Positions 36,523 through 44,537 of a stretch of DNA of 64,000 nt are shown in pieces. The notes under the pieces are model-generated. The model was not told the DNA's origin and made no database searches. It saw only the letters and a list, made by a program, of their open reading frames with translations. The stretch covers positions 248,001-312,000 of the forward strand of contig JASCOE010000005.1 of the NCBI GenBank assembly GCA_029959285.1. The letters run 5' to 3'. Position 1 is the stretch's first letter, and each line of letters starts with the position of its first letter. Origin of the DNA: Flavobacteriaceae bacterium PS02337 (GTDB lineage: Bacteria > Bacteroidota > Bacteroidia > Flavobacteriales > Flavobacteriaceae). Made by a program: the position numbers and the translations under genes.

Positions 36523-37251
36523 ATGCAAGAACAAATACTCACTATTCGACAACAGATTTTAGAGGCTAAAAGTAACGGTCAAAAATTACTGGCAATACTT
36601 TTGGATCCAGACAAAATCGAACTGAAAAATTTGAATCAATTAATTGAAAAAATCAATCAGTCGCCTGCAACTCATATTTTTGTAGGAGGAAGTATTGTTC
36701 AGAACAATATTTTAGAAGAATTAGTTTTGACATTAAAACAAAAAACAAACCTTCCGGTTATTTTGTTTCCTGGGGATCCGTCGCAAATTTCCCCAAAAGC
36801 AGACGGTATTTTGTTTTTATCGTTATTATCTGGTCGAAATCCAGATTATCTTATAGAATATCAAGTTCAAGCTGCCCCAATTCTTAAAAAGACAAATTTA
36901 GAGGTTATTTCTACAGGTTATATTTTAATTGAAAGTGGAAATGAAACGGCTGTAGCACGCGTTAGCAAAACAAAACCTTTGAGTCGAGAAAATCTTGATT
37001 TGGTTTTGGCAACCGCTTTGGCTGGAGAAATGTTAGGAAATCAATTGATTTATTTAGAGGCTGGAAGTGGTGCAAAACAGCCAGTTCCGACAGAAATGAT
37101 CGAATTAGTTACTCAAAACGTTAGAATTCCTGTAATTGTTGGTGGAGGAATTGTAGATTTGCACGGAATTCAAAAAGCGTATAATGCTGGTGCAGATTTA
37201 GTTGTTATTGGAACAGCCTTCGAAAACAACAGTCATTTTTTTGAATTATAA
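36523..37251 (+). CDS. Bacterial geranylgeranylglyceryl phosphate synthase (PcrB/GGGPS family)
   Basis: The 242-residue TIM-barrel has the family's LAILLDPDK N-terminus, HIFVGGSIV, YLEAGSGAKQPVP and the phosphate-binding IPVIVGGGI and ADLVVIGTAFE loops. Members join a polyprenyl diphosphate to glycerol-1-phosphate, the ether-lipid step of archaea; group II enzymes occur in Bacteroidota. No other ether-lipid gene is nearby. The next gene, pnuC, starts 21 bp downstream on the same strand. Confidence 0.87.
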   Translation: MQEQILTIRQQILEAKSNGQKLLAILLDPDKIELKNLNQLIEKINQSPATHIFVGGSIVQNNILEELVLTLKQKTNLPVILFPGDPSQISPKADGILFLSLLSGRNPDYLIEYQVQAAPILKKTNLEVISTGYILIESGNETAVARVSKTKPLSRENLDLVLATALAGEMLGNQLIYLEAGSGAKQPVPTEMIELVTQNVRIPVIVGGGIVDLHGIQKAYNAGADLVVIGTAFENNSHFFEL

Positions 37252-37271
37252 TTGCCTAATACCACATTTTC

Positions 37272-37895
37272 ATGATAGATTTTTTTTTAGAAAGTTATAA
37301 AAATGCACCGCTATGGCATATTGCTTTAGAGTTTTTAGTTTTTGTCTGCGGTATTTTGAGTGTTTGGTTTGCTAAAAAAGAAAATATTTGGGTATATCCG
37401 ACTGGCTTAATCGCGACCGCAATATCGGTGTATTTGCTTTATGTTGCGGGTTATATGGGCGATATGATTATTAACGCTTATTTTTCGATAATGAGTATTT
37501 ATGGTTGGTATGTTTGGGCAAAAGGAGGAACTGCAGAAGATAACATGCCGATTACTCGTACAACTTTTAGTGAAAAAATAATCGGAATCGCACTATTTAT
37601 TGTAACTGTTTTTGTAGTTTTCGGAATTTATAAATATTTTGGATATGAAATTCATAAAGACAACTATGTTGATATGATTTCGTCAGGAATATTTTTCGCA
37701 GGAATGTGGTATATGGCCAGAAAAAAAATAGAAAACTGGACACTTTGGATTATTGGTGATATTATTGTTGTACCTCTTTATGCTTATCGCGGCCTAGGGA
37801 TGTTGTCACTTCAATATATAATTTTTACAATTTTGGCTATTTCAGCTTATTTAGAATGGAGAAAGATCTTAGACAGCAAAAAACAACTATCATAA
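37272..37895 (+). CDS. pnuC: Nicotinamide riboside transporter PnuC
   Basis: The 207-residue inner-membrane protein has about seven helices and the PnuC/SWEET-like features WVYPTGLIATAISVYLL, SIYGWYVWAKG and NWTLWIIGDIIVVPLYAYRG. It facilitates uptake of nicotinamide riboside, which is trapped by phosphorylation. The gene overlaps by 40 bp the downstream gene encoding a nicotinamide riboside kinase domain, so transport and trapping are coupled. Confidence 0.93.
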   Translation: MIDFFLESYKNAPLWHIALEFLVFVCGILSVWFAKKENIWVYPTGLIATAISVYLLYVAGYMGDMIINAYFSIMSIYGWYVWAKGGTAEDNMPITRTTFSEKIIGIALFIVTVFVVFGIYKYFGYEIHKDNYVDMISSGIFFAGMWYMARKKIENWTLWIIGDIIVVPLYAYRGLGMLSLQYIIFTILAISAYLEWRKILDSKKQLS

Positions 37896-39970
37896 AAATT
37901 GCTTTATTTGGACCTGAAAGTACAGGAAAAACAACTTTAGCAAAACAACTTGCAGATTACTACGAAACCGAATGGGTTCCTGAATTTGCACGCGATTACT
38001 TGCAAGAAAAATGGGAAGAAAATCAGCATATTTGCGTTGCTGATGATATGATGCCAATTGCGTATGGACAAACTGCATTAGAAAATGAAAAATTAGCGAA
38101 AGCGAATAAATACTTGTTTTGCGATACCAATTTAATGGTAACCAAAGTTTTTTCTGAAATGTATTACGGTTTTTGTGATCCGCTTTTAAATGAAGCAGCG
38201 CTTAAACATGAATACGATTTATTCTTCTTAACCGATATCGACGTTCCTTGGGAAAAAGATGATATTCGTGACACTCCAGAAGGAAGAGAAACCGTATTTT
38301 CGGTATTTAAACAAACCTTAATTGATACAAAAAAGCCATTTATTACACTTTCTGGCGACAAAGAAACTCGTTTAGCAAAAGCAACAGCAATTATAGATAG
38401 TTTGACAATTGCAAAAGAAAACGATTTTTCTTCTAATGATTTTGTGCAGATATATAGTAGAGGAATTTCTTTTGAAACTATTTTACAGCAGTTAAAAAAT
38501 TTTAAAAAAGGAATTGCTAAAAGTAATTTGATTAGACCAGCGACTATAAATGATGGAATTTTAAGTTTGTCAGAAAATGAATTTCAACAAAAAGCTTTGT
38601 TTTTTGATGAGCATAAAGATAAATTTAAAATTAAAAAATTTGTTCCCGCTTCTGGTGCCGCTTCGAGAATGTTCAAGTTTTTGAATAGTTTCATTAATGA
38701 TTTTGATATTCAAAAAGAGAGTATAAACGCATACATCAATAGAAAAAAAGAAAAAGAACTAGCCATTTTTATTGTTGGAATGGAAAAGTTTCCTTTTTTC
38801 AAAGAGATTGATCAAAAACTAAAAGAGGTTTATCCAGATTTTGAAACTCTCGAAAGAGATTACAAGAATTATTATTTTATAAAATTATTGTTGTCTTCTG
38901 ATTATTTTGATTTTGCAAACAAACCAAAAGCGGTATTGCCTTTTCATTTGTATGAAACACATATTGCAAATCCAATAGAAGAACATTTAAATGAATGTGT
39001 TAATTATGCATCATCAAAAAATGTGTCTAATTTGCATTTTACGGTTTCAGAAAATCATCAGAATTTATTTTATGAGGGGGTTGGTGAGGTTTTGGAAAAA
39101 ATTGAAAAACTATCTGGAGTAAAAATCAATATTGGATATTCTTACCAAAATAAAAATACCGATTCTATTACCATTGATGAAAAAAACAAATTGGTAAAAG
39201 ATAAAAACGATAATTTAATTTTCAGACCAGGCGGACATGGCGCTTTAATTGAAAATTTGAATGATCTAGATTCGGATATTATTTTCATTAAAAATATAGA
39301 TAATGTGATTCAGAATCATATAGATAAAATTACGCTGTATAAAAAAGCTTTGGCAGGTGTTTTAGTTGAAGTTCAGCAAAAAGTTTTTTCTTATTTAAAT
39401 GCAATTGATCAGAATACGGTTAAAGAAAATGAATTGGAAGAAATTGTTTTATTTTTAAATGAAAAATTAAATGTTGAAACCAGTAATGATTTCAATATGT
39501 TTACTTTTGAAAATAAGATATTGAAAGTTAAAGAGCTTTTAAACAAACCAATTCGTGTTTGCGGAATGGTAAAAAATGAAGGAGAACCTGGAGGCGGTCC
39601 GTTTTGGGTAATGAATGAAAAAGGAACTACATCTCTTCAAATTGTAGAAAGTTCACAAATTGATTTAAGTAATAAGAAACAGCAGGCGATTTTAGGCGAA
39701 GCAACGCATTTTAATCCAGTTGATTTGGTTTGCGGAATTAAAAATTACAAAAACGAAAAATTTGATTTAATACAATTTGTAGATCAAAACTCAGGTTTTA
39801 TTGTGGAGAAAAGCGTTGAGGGAAAAACAGTTAGAAGTTATGAACTTCCAGGTTTATGGAACGGTTCAATGGCAGATTGGTTGACCATTTTTGTGGCTGT
39901 TCCTTTAATTACTTTCAATCCAGTAAAAACGGTAAACGATTTATTAAAGACGGCGCATCAACCACAATAA
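37856..39970 (+). CDS. Nicotinamide riboside kinase fused to DUF4301
   Basis: The 704-residue protein has an N-terminal P-loop kinase (about 12-180) with the Walker A GPESTGKTT at 19-27 and a NadR-like WVPEFARDYL segment; it would phosphorylate nicotinamide riboside to NMN. The remaining 510 residues are a DUF4301 domain with PASGAASRMFK near 264 and RPGGHGAL at 457-464 followed by IKNIDNV. These resemble the nucleotide-binding loops of UDP-sugar pyrophosphorylases (inference). No later ATG would avoid the 40-bp overlap with pnuC. Confidence 0.88.
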   Translation: MEKDLRQQKTTIIKIALFGPESTGKTTLAKQLADYYETEWVPEFARDYLQEKWEENQHICVADDMMPIAYGQTALENEKLAKANKYLFCDTNLMVTKVFSEMYYGFCDPLLNEAALKHEYDLFFLTDIDVPWEKDDIRDTPEGRETVFSVFKQTLIDTKKPFITLSGDKETRLAKATAIIDSLTIAKENDFSSNDFVQIYSRGISFETILQQLKNFKKGIAKSNLIRPATINDGILSLSENEFQQKALFFDEHKDKFKIKKFVPASGAASRMFKFLNSFINDFDIQKESINAYINRKKEKELAIFIVGMEKFPFFKEIDQKLKEVYPDFETLERDYKNYYFIKLLLSSDYFDFANKPKAVLPFHLYETHIANPIEEHLNECVNYASSKNVSNLHFTVSENHQNLFYEGVGEVLEKIEKLSGVKINIGYSYQNKNTDSITIDEKNKLVKDKNDNLIFRPGGHGALIENLNDLDSDIIFIKNIDNVIQNHIDKITLYKKALAGVLVEVQQKVFSYLNAIDQNTVKENELEEIVLFLNEKLNVETSNDFNMFTFENKILKVKELLNKPIRVCGMVKNEGEPGGGPFWVMNEKGTTSLQIVESSQIDLSNKKQQAILGEATHFNPVDLVCGIKNYKNEKFDLIQFVDQNSGFIVEKSVEGKTVRSYELPGLWNGSMADWLTIFVAVPLITFNPVKTVNDLLKTAHQPQ

Positions 39971-39971
39971 T

Positions 39972-40376
39972 ATGGACTCAGATAAAATCATATCAGAATT
40001 AAACTTTAAAGCCGTTCGCAGTAGCGGAGCGGGTGGACAAAACGTAAATAAAGTTTCGTCTAAAATTGTTTTGAATTTTGATTTGGAAGCTTCTCAAGCT
40101 TTATCTGATGAAGAAAAATTACTATTAAAAGAAAACATTTCGGCAAGATTAACTTCCGAAAATATGCTGATTTTAAATTGCGACGAAGATCGAAGTCAGC
40201 TTAAAAATAAAGAAATTGTTATCAAACGATTTTTAGAAATTATTAAAAAAGGATTATTTGTTCCGAAAATTAGAAAAGCTACAAAAGTTCCGAAGTCTGT
40301 AATTAAAAAGAGAATTAAGGATAAAAAGAATGTTTCGGATTTGAAACAATCTAGAAAGAAACCGAATTTAGATTGA
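39972..40376 (+). CDS. arfB: Ribosome-rescue peptidyl-tRNA hydrolase ArfB
   Basis: The 134-residue protein has the class I release-factor-like domain with the catalytic GGQ at 21-23 (RSSGAGGQNVNK) and a basic C-terminal tail (KKRIKDKKNVSDLKQSRKK) that would thread into the mRNA channel of stalled ribosomes, as in ArfB/YaeJ. It lacks the codon-recognition domains of RF1/RF2. It begins one base after the preceding stop codon, suggesting a shared transcript with pnuC and the kinase-DUF4301 gene. Confidence 0.92.
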   Translation: MDSDKIISELNFKAVRSSGAGGQNVNKVSSKIVLNFDLEASQALSDEEKLLLKENISARLTSENMLILNCDEDRSQLKNKEIVIKRFLEIIKKGLFVPKIRKATKVPKSVIKKRIKDKKNVSDLKQSRKKPNLD

Positions 40377-40401
40377 TTTTAAAGGTTAGTTTTAAAAAAC
40401 T

Positions 40402-40926
40402 ATGAAAAGAAAACAAAGAGAGATAATTTTTAAAACATCACCCAGTTTTGTTCCGGTATTTTTTGGGATTTTTGGAATAGCTTTTTTTGGATGGATGGTT
40501 TTCTTAATGTATAATGGGCGTTCAAATATGTTACACGAAACAGAAACTGTAAATTTAAAAACGGCCGAAGTTTTATATTATATTTTTTTAGGCATATTTG
40601 TTTTTTTTGGACTCTGTTCTTCGACATTATTTTTAAAAATGAAAATAATAATTTTAACATCATCCAAACTCATTATTAAGTATCCTTTTTTCTTCCTAGA
40701 AAAAACAATTTTTTTAGGGGATATTGATAAGATTTTAGAGAAAGATTATATAGTTAAACCAGAAGTAAAAGGATCGGTTTATAATATTCACGAAGGTAAA
40801 GAAGCTATAATTTACTTGTTTTCTGAAAGAAAAATAAAATTTAATTCTTTTGAGATTGTTGGATATAAAGATTTAATGAGAAAGCTGTATTTAGCAAAAA
40901 GCAGATATAAATTCCTGGATTTGTAA
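40402..40926 (+). CDS. Membrane protein with PH-like domain
   Basis: The 174-residue protein has two membrane helices (about 15-37 and 57-80) followed by a beta-rich part (LTSSKLIIKYPFFFLEKTIFLGDIDKI) resembling bacterial PH domains. It has no signal peptide. It is 25 bp after arfB and may be the last gene of that transcript. Function is unknown. Confidence 0.7.
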   Translation: MKRKQREIIFKTSPSFVPVFFGIFGIAFFGWMVFLMYNGRSNMLHETETVNLKTAEVLYYIFLGIFVFFGLCSSTLFLKMKIIILTSSKLIIKYPFFFLEKTIFLGDIDKILEKDYIVKPEVKGSVYNIHEGKEAIIYLFSERKIKFNSFEIVGYKDLMRKLYLAKSRYKFLDL

Positions 40927-40941
40927 ACTAAGGATAATCTA

Positions 40942-40974
40942 TTTTGATTTTTGAAATTTTTAACACTAAATTTG
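40942..40974 (+). promoter_or_regulatory. Promoter of the TPP riboswitch-TonB receptor gene
   Basis: TTTTG (-33 region, 40942-40946) and a perfect -7 element TAAATTTG (40967-40974) are separated by 20 bases. Transcription would begin right at the riboswitch. Confidence 0.7.
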
Positions 40975-40979
40975 CACTG

Positions 40980-41058
40980 TCTCAAAGGGGTGCTCTAAAT
41001 AACGAGCTGAGATCATACCCAAAGAACCTGGGCAAGTAATGTTGCTAAGGGAAAAAAC
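40980..41058 (+). ncRNA. TPP (thiamin pyrophosphate) riboswitch
   Basis: Conserved THI-box blocks are present in order: GGGGTGC (from 40987), GCTGAGATCATACCC (41006-41020), GAACCTG (41024-41030) and TAAGGGA. The element precedes a TonB-dependent receptor gene, implying repression of receptor synthesis when thiamin pyrophosphate is plentiful. Downstream hairpins at 41057-41091 and at the start codon (41135-41152) are candidate expression-platform parts. Confidence 0.95.
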
Positions 41059-41134
41059 GACAATTTTAGCGTATACACTATATCTTGTCGTGAAACAATT
41101 TATTAATTTAACAAAAGAATAATTCCCCCTTTTA

Positions 41135-41152
41135 TTCGTAAATCTTTACGAA
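41135..41152 (+). promoter_or_regulatory. Start-codon hairpin of thiamin receptor gene
   Basis: TTCGTAAA-TC-TTTACGAA is a perfect 8-bp palindrome ending at the A of the ATG at 41152. It could hide the initiation region and serve translational control by the riboswitch. Confidence 0.45.
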
Positions 41153-43308
41153 TGAAAACATTTTTTAAAGGTACTGTGCTGAGGTACAAAGGTACAGAGT
41201 TTCAATTTTTGCGAACCAAAATTATTTTCTTTACTCTATTTTCTTTATTCTATTCTCTAATTTCTTTTGCGCAGCAGCAAGATTCAACCAAAGTAAATTC
41301 TCTCGATGAGGTTTTGGTTTCTGCAGTTCGTGTTACATCAAAAACTCCCGTGAGTTTTAGTAATATGGATAAAAAAGAAATTAAATACAGAAATCTAGGT
41401 CAAGATATTCCCGTTTTAATGAATTATCTTCCGTCGGTTGTAACCACTTCTGATGCTGGAAATGGTGTTGGTTACACAGGAATTCGTGTGCGTGGAAGTG
41501 ATGCTACGCGTGTAAACGTTACTATAAACGGAATTCCGTACAACGATGCAGAAAGTCAAGGAACTTTTTGGGTAAATATGCCCGATTTTGCTTCTTCTGT
41601 GGAAAGCTTGCAATTGCAACGCGGAGTTGGAACTTCAACTAACGGAGCTGGAGCTTTTGGAGCAAGTTTGAATATGCTGACAGATAGTTACGCAAACAAA
41701 GCTACAGGCGAAATTTCGAGTTCTGCTGGATCATTCAATACCATAAAAAATACGGTAAAGTTTAGTACAGGTTTACTAAACGATCATTTTGAAATTGCGG
41801 GACGCTTATCTTCAATTAAATCTCACGGTTATATTGATAGAGGAAGTTCAGATCTAAAATCGTATTTCTTGCAAGGAACTTACGTTGGTAAAACTACTTT
41901 GATAAAAGCGTTGGTTTTTGGAGGAACTCAAAAAACGTATCAATCTTGGAACGGAATTGACGGTGAAACTTTAAATGCAGATCGTACTTTTAATTCTGCG
42001 GGAATGTATACCGACGAATCTGGAAATATTCGTTTTTATGATAACGAAACCGACAATTACAATCAAGATCATTATCAATTGCATTGGAGTGAATCTATTT
42101 CGGATAAGTGGAGCACCAATCTTGCTTTTCATTATACAAAAGGAAAAGGTTTTTATGAGAATTATAAAGAAGATGCAACAATGTCGGAATATGGATTAAA
42201 TCCAGTTGGAGCAGTTGTTGAGACCGATTTAGTGCGTCAGAAATGGTTGGATAATGATTTTTACGGAACCACTTTTTCTGCAAAATACGTAACAGAAAAA
42301 TTAAATGTTATTTTGGGCGGAGGCTGGAATAAATATGAAGGCGATCATTTTGGTAAAGTAATTTGGGCGAGATACGCTTCGCAGTCAGAATTAGGAGATC
42401 ACTATTACGATGATTATTCTGCAAAAACAGACGGAAATATTTTCGCGAAAGCCAATTATCAATTTACAGAAAAATTGAGCTTCTATGGAGATTTGCAATA
42501 TAGAAATGTAACATATAAAGCCAATAGTGCAGAAACTGGGTTAGTAGATGATAGTTTTAATTTCTTTAATCCAAAAGCTGGTTTAAATTATGCTTTAAAT
42601 GAAAAAAGCACTTTGTATTTTTCTTATGCAAGAGGAAATCGTGAGCCAAACAGAACCGATTACGAAGGCGGAAATGTAAAACCAGAAAAACTAAATGATT
42701 ATGAGTTAGGTTGGAGATTCAATTCGGAAAAATTTCAATTGAATTCTAATGTGTATTACATGGCGTACAAAGATCAATTAATTTTGACGGGAAGATTAGA
42801 TGATGTTGGAAATCCGATTCGAGCCAATACGGAAAAAAGTTATCGTTTAGGTTTTGAATTTGATGCAACAATTGCACTTTCTGAGAAATTTACTTTGCGA
42901 CCAAACTTTACTTTGAGTAGCAATAAAAATGTAGATTTAGCTGTTGATGGCGAATATTATGGAACAACAAAAATTGCCTATTCTCCAGAAGTTATTGCTG
43001 GAAACGTAATTGTTTACAAGCCGATTGAAGGGTTATATCTTTCATTATTGCAAAAATACGTTGGAGAACAATTCATGAACAATATCGAATTGCCAGCAGC
43101 TAAATTAGCAGATTACTTTGTAAACGATTTTAATGCTTCTTACGAAATAAAGCCAAGATCTATCTTTAAATCAATTACGATTACAGGAATGGTTAATAAT
43201 ATTTTTGATAAAAAGTATGTTTCAAATGGAGCGATGTATGATATTTATCCATACTATTATCCGCAAGCGGGAACTAATTTCTTAATTGGTTTGAATTTGA
43301 AATTCTAA
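41152..43308 (+). CDS. TonB-dependent receptor, probably for thiamin or a thiamin precursor
   Basis: The 718-residue outer-membrane receptor has a short pre-barrel part, the DEVLVSAVRVTSKTPVSF TonB-box/plug start, the VRVRGSDATRVNVTINGIPYN plug and a barrel ending GLNLKF. It has no CarboxypepD_reg domain, unlike the SusC proteins. The TPP riboswitch in its leader gives the substrate inference. The first 22 residues precede the hydrophobic signal segment and translate a GGTAC-repeat-like DNA stretch; a TTG at 41209 is an alternative start. A terminator follows. Confidence 0.92.
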   Translation: MKTFFKGTVLRYKGTEFQFLRTKIIFFTLFSLFYSLISFAQQQDSTKVNSLDEVLVSAVRVTSKTPVSFSNMDKKEIKYRNLGQDIPVLMNYLPSVVTTSDAGNGVGYTGIRVRGSDATRVNVTINGIPYNDAESQGTFWVNMPDFASSVESLQLQRGVGTSTNGAGAFGASLNMLTDSYANKATGEISSSAGSFNTIKNTVKFSTGLLNDHFEIAGRLSSIKSHGYIDRGSSDLKSYFLQGTYVGKTTLIKALVFGGTQKTYQSWNGIDGETLNADRTFNSAGMYTDESGNIRFYDNETDNYNQDHYQLHWSESISDKWSTNLAFHYTKGKGFYENYKEDATMSEYGLNPVGAVVETDLVRQKWLDNDFYGTTFSAKYVTEKLNVILGGGWNKYEGDHFGKVIWARYASQSELGDHYYDDYSAKTDGNIFAKANYQFTEKLSFYGDLQYRNVTYKANSAETGLVDDSFNFFNPKAGLNYALNEKSTLYFSYARGNREPNRTDYEGGNVKPEKLNDYELGWRFNSEKFQLNSNVYYMAYKDQLILTGRLDDVGNPIRANTEKSYRLGFEFDATIALSEKFTLRPNFTLSSNKNVDLAVDGEYYGTTKIAYSPEVIAGNVIVYKPIEGLYLSLLQKYVGEQFMNNIELPAAKLADYFVNDFNASYEIKPRSIFKSITITGMVNNIFDKKYVSNGAMYDIYPYYYPQAGTNFLIGLNLKF

Positions 43309-43331
43309 ATTAAATACTACTTTAAATGTAA

Positions 43332-43362
43332 AAACCTGATAATTAACGCGTCAGGTTTTTTT
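43332..43362 (+). terminator. Terminator of thiamin receptor gene
   Basis: The stem AAACCTGA/TCAGGTTT (43332-43339 and 43351-43358) is followed by T-rich sequence. Confidence 0.83.
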
Positions 43363-43485
43363 AGGTTTTATTTTGTTAATTTTATGCCAAAACAAAGAGA
43401 ATAAACTTACTTTTTTGATTTTTTTTACAAAATTTACAACGGTTAACCAAAAAATAAATAAATAATTTAAACCTTAAAAAAAATT

Positions 43486-43713
43486 ATGAAAAGAATTGTA
43501 TTTACTGTGTTTACAGTACTAGTATTTAATGGGGTTGCATTAGCAGTTAATTTACCTGAAAACAAAATAAATAAAAAGATATTTATTGATAAAGATAAAG
43601 AGTGTGCAGCTGAACAAGAAGCAGCTCGAAGAGAATGTTTAGCAAATGGTTGCTCTGAATGGGAAGCTTTTTATTTTGGAGCTGCAGCATGGGGTAATTG
43701 TATGGGAATTTAG
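43486..43713 (+). CDS. Small secreted four-cysteine peptide
   Basis: This 75-residue precursor has a clean signal peptide (residues 1-20, ending VALA). The mature part of about 55 residues has four cysteines at 40, 51, 56 and 72 (spacing 10-4-15) and the aromatic/Gly-rich end SEWEAFYFGAAAWGNCMGI. I recognise no named family. Even cysteines in an exported peptide suggest two disulfides. It is followed, after a weak hairpin, by a GLPGLI gene and a TonB-receptor-like gene on the same strand. Confidence 0.72.
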   Translation: MKRIVFTVFTVLVFNGVALAVNLPENKINKKIFIDKDKECAAEQEAARRECLANGCSEWEAFYFGAAAWGNCMGI

Positions 43714-43733
43714 AATTACATTATAATAAAATT

Positions 43734-43760
43734 AAGAGGCTCTGAAAAGGGCCTCTTTAA
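43734..43760 (+). terminator. Weak terminator/attenuator between peptide and GLPGLI genes
   Basis: AAGAGGC/GCCTCTT (43734-43740 and 43751-43757) with a 10-base loop has only a weak T tract. It could make the peptide mRNA more abundant than the downstream genes. Confidence 0.55.
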
Positions 43761-43771
43761 ATAATATAACA

Positions 43772-44485
43772 ATGAGAATATTAAATATTTTTTGTTTTTT
43801 TGTTTTTTTTATAAGTCAAGCACAAATTAAAAATGGTGAAATCGAGTATGGTTTAGGTATTTCTGCATTTGACGGGTTAGAAAAGACTACTCGTTTAAAA
43901 GATTCTTATGGAAAAGCAATGGAGAGTGCTAAATATCTGAAATTTAGTTTGTTGTTCGATAAGGAGCTTTCTTTTTTTAAACTTAATGAATCGATGGGAT
44001 TAGATGATAATGGATACTTTTACGCAAAATTATTTTCAGGTTTCAAAGGAGAGGTTTATCAAAATAAGTCAGGCTCTCTTTCGGTGGTGGGTGGATCGTT
44101 TGGTACTTTTATTGTTCAAAAAGAAGCTAATCAGTGGGTTTTAAGCAATGAAACTAAGGAAATAGAAGGTTTTTTATGCTATAAGGCTACTTCTGAAAAC
44201 GTTGTTAAAAATAGTGAAGGTGTTTTTCGTTATCCCGTAATTGCATGGTATTGCCCTAAAATACCGCTATCTTATGGTCCTAACGGATATGGAGGATTAC
44301 CTGGATTAATTTTAGAACTTCAAGTTAGAAATATACTATATGGAGTAGAAAAAATAAATTTAAATCTTACTCCGCCAAAAACAATTCCTAAAATGAAAAA
44401 GCATAAAATTATAACAGAAAAAGAGTTGAATGATTTGGTAGTAAAAGAAAAAAATAACTTTAAAACACCTCAAAAAGCATTTTAA
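43772..44485 (+). CDS. GLPGLI family protein
   Basis: The 237-residue secreted protein (signal ends SQAQ) has the family's namesake motif GLPGLI at 175-180, inside NGYGGLPGLILEL, and the preceding IAWYCPKIPLSYGP segment. GLPGLI proteins are found across Bacteroidota, often beside TonB-receptor-like genes; their function is not established. Here it lies between a small Cys peptide and an outer-membrane protein gene, forming a three-gene cassette. Confidence 0.88.
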   Translation: MRILNIFCFFVFFISQAQIKNGEIEYGLGISAFDGLEKTTRLKDSYGKAMESAKYLKFSLLFDKELSFFKLNESMGLDDNGYFYAKLFSGFKGEVYQNKSGSLSVVGGSFGTFIVQKEANQWVLSNETKEIEGFLCYKATSENVVKNSEGVFRYPVIAWYCPKIPLSYGPNGYGGLPGLILELQVRNILYGVEKINLNLTPPKTIPKMKKHKIITEKELNDLVVKEKNNFKTPQKAF

Positions 44486-44537
44486 AACTTTTATGACGAT
44501 AAAAATGCAAAAATCAATATAGCCAAGTTACTTCATA

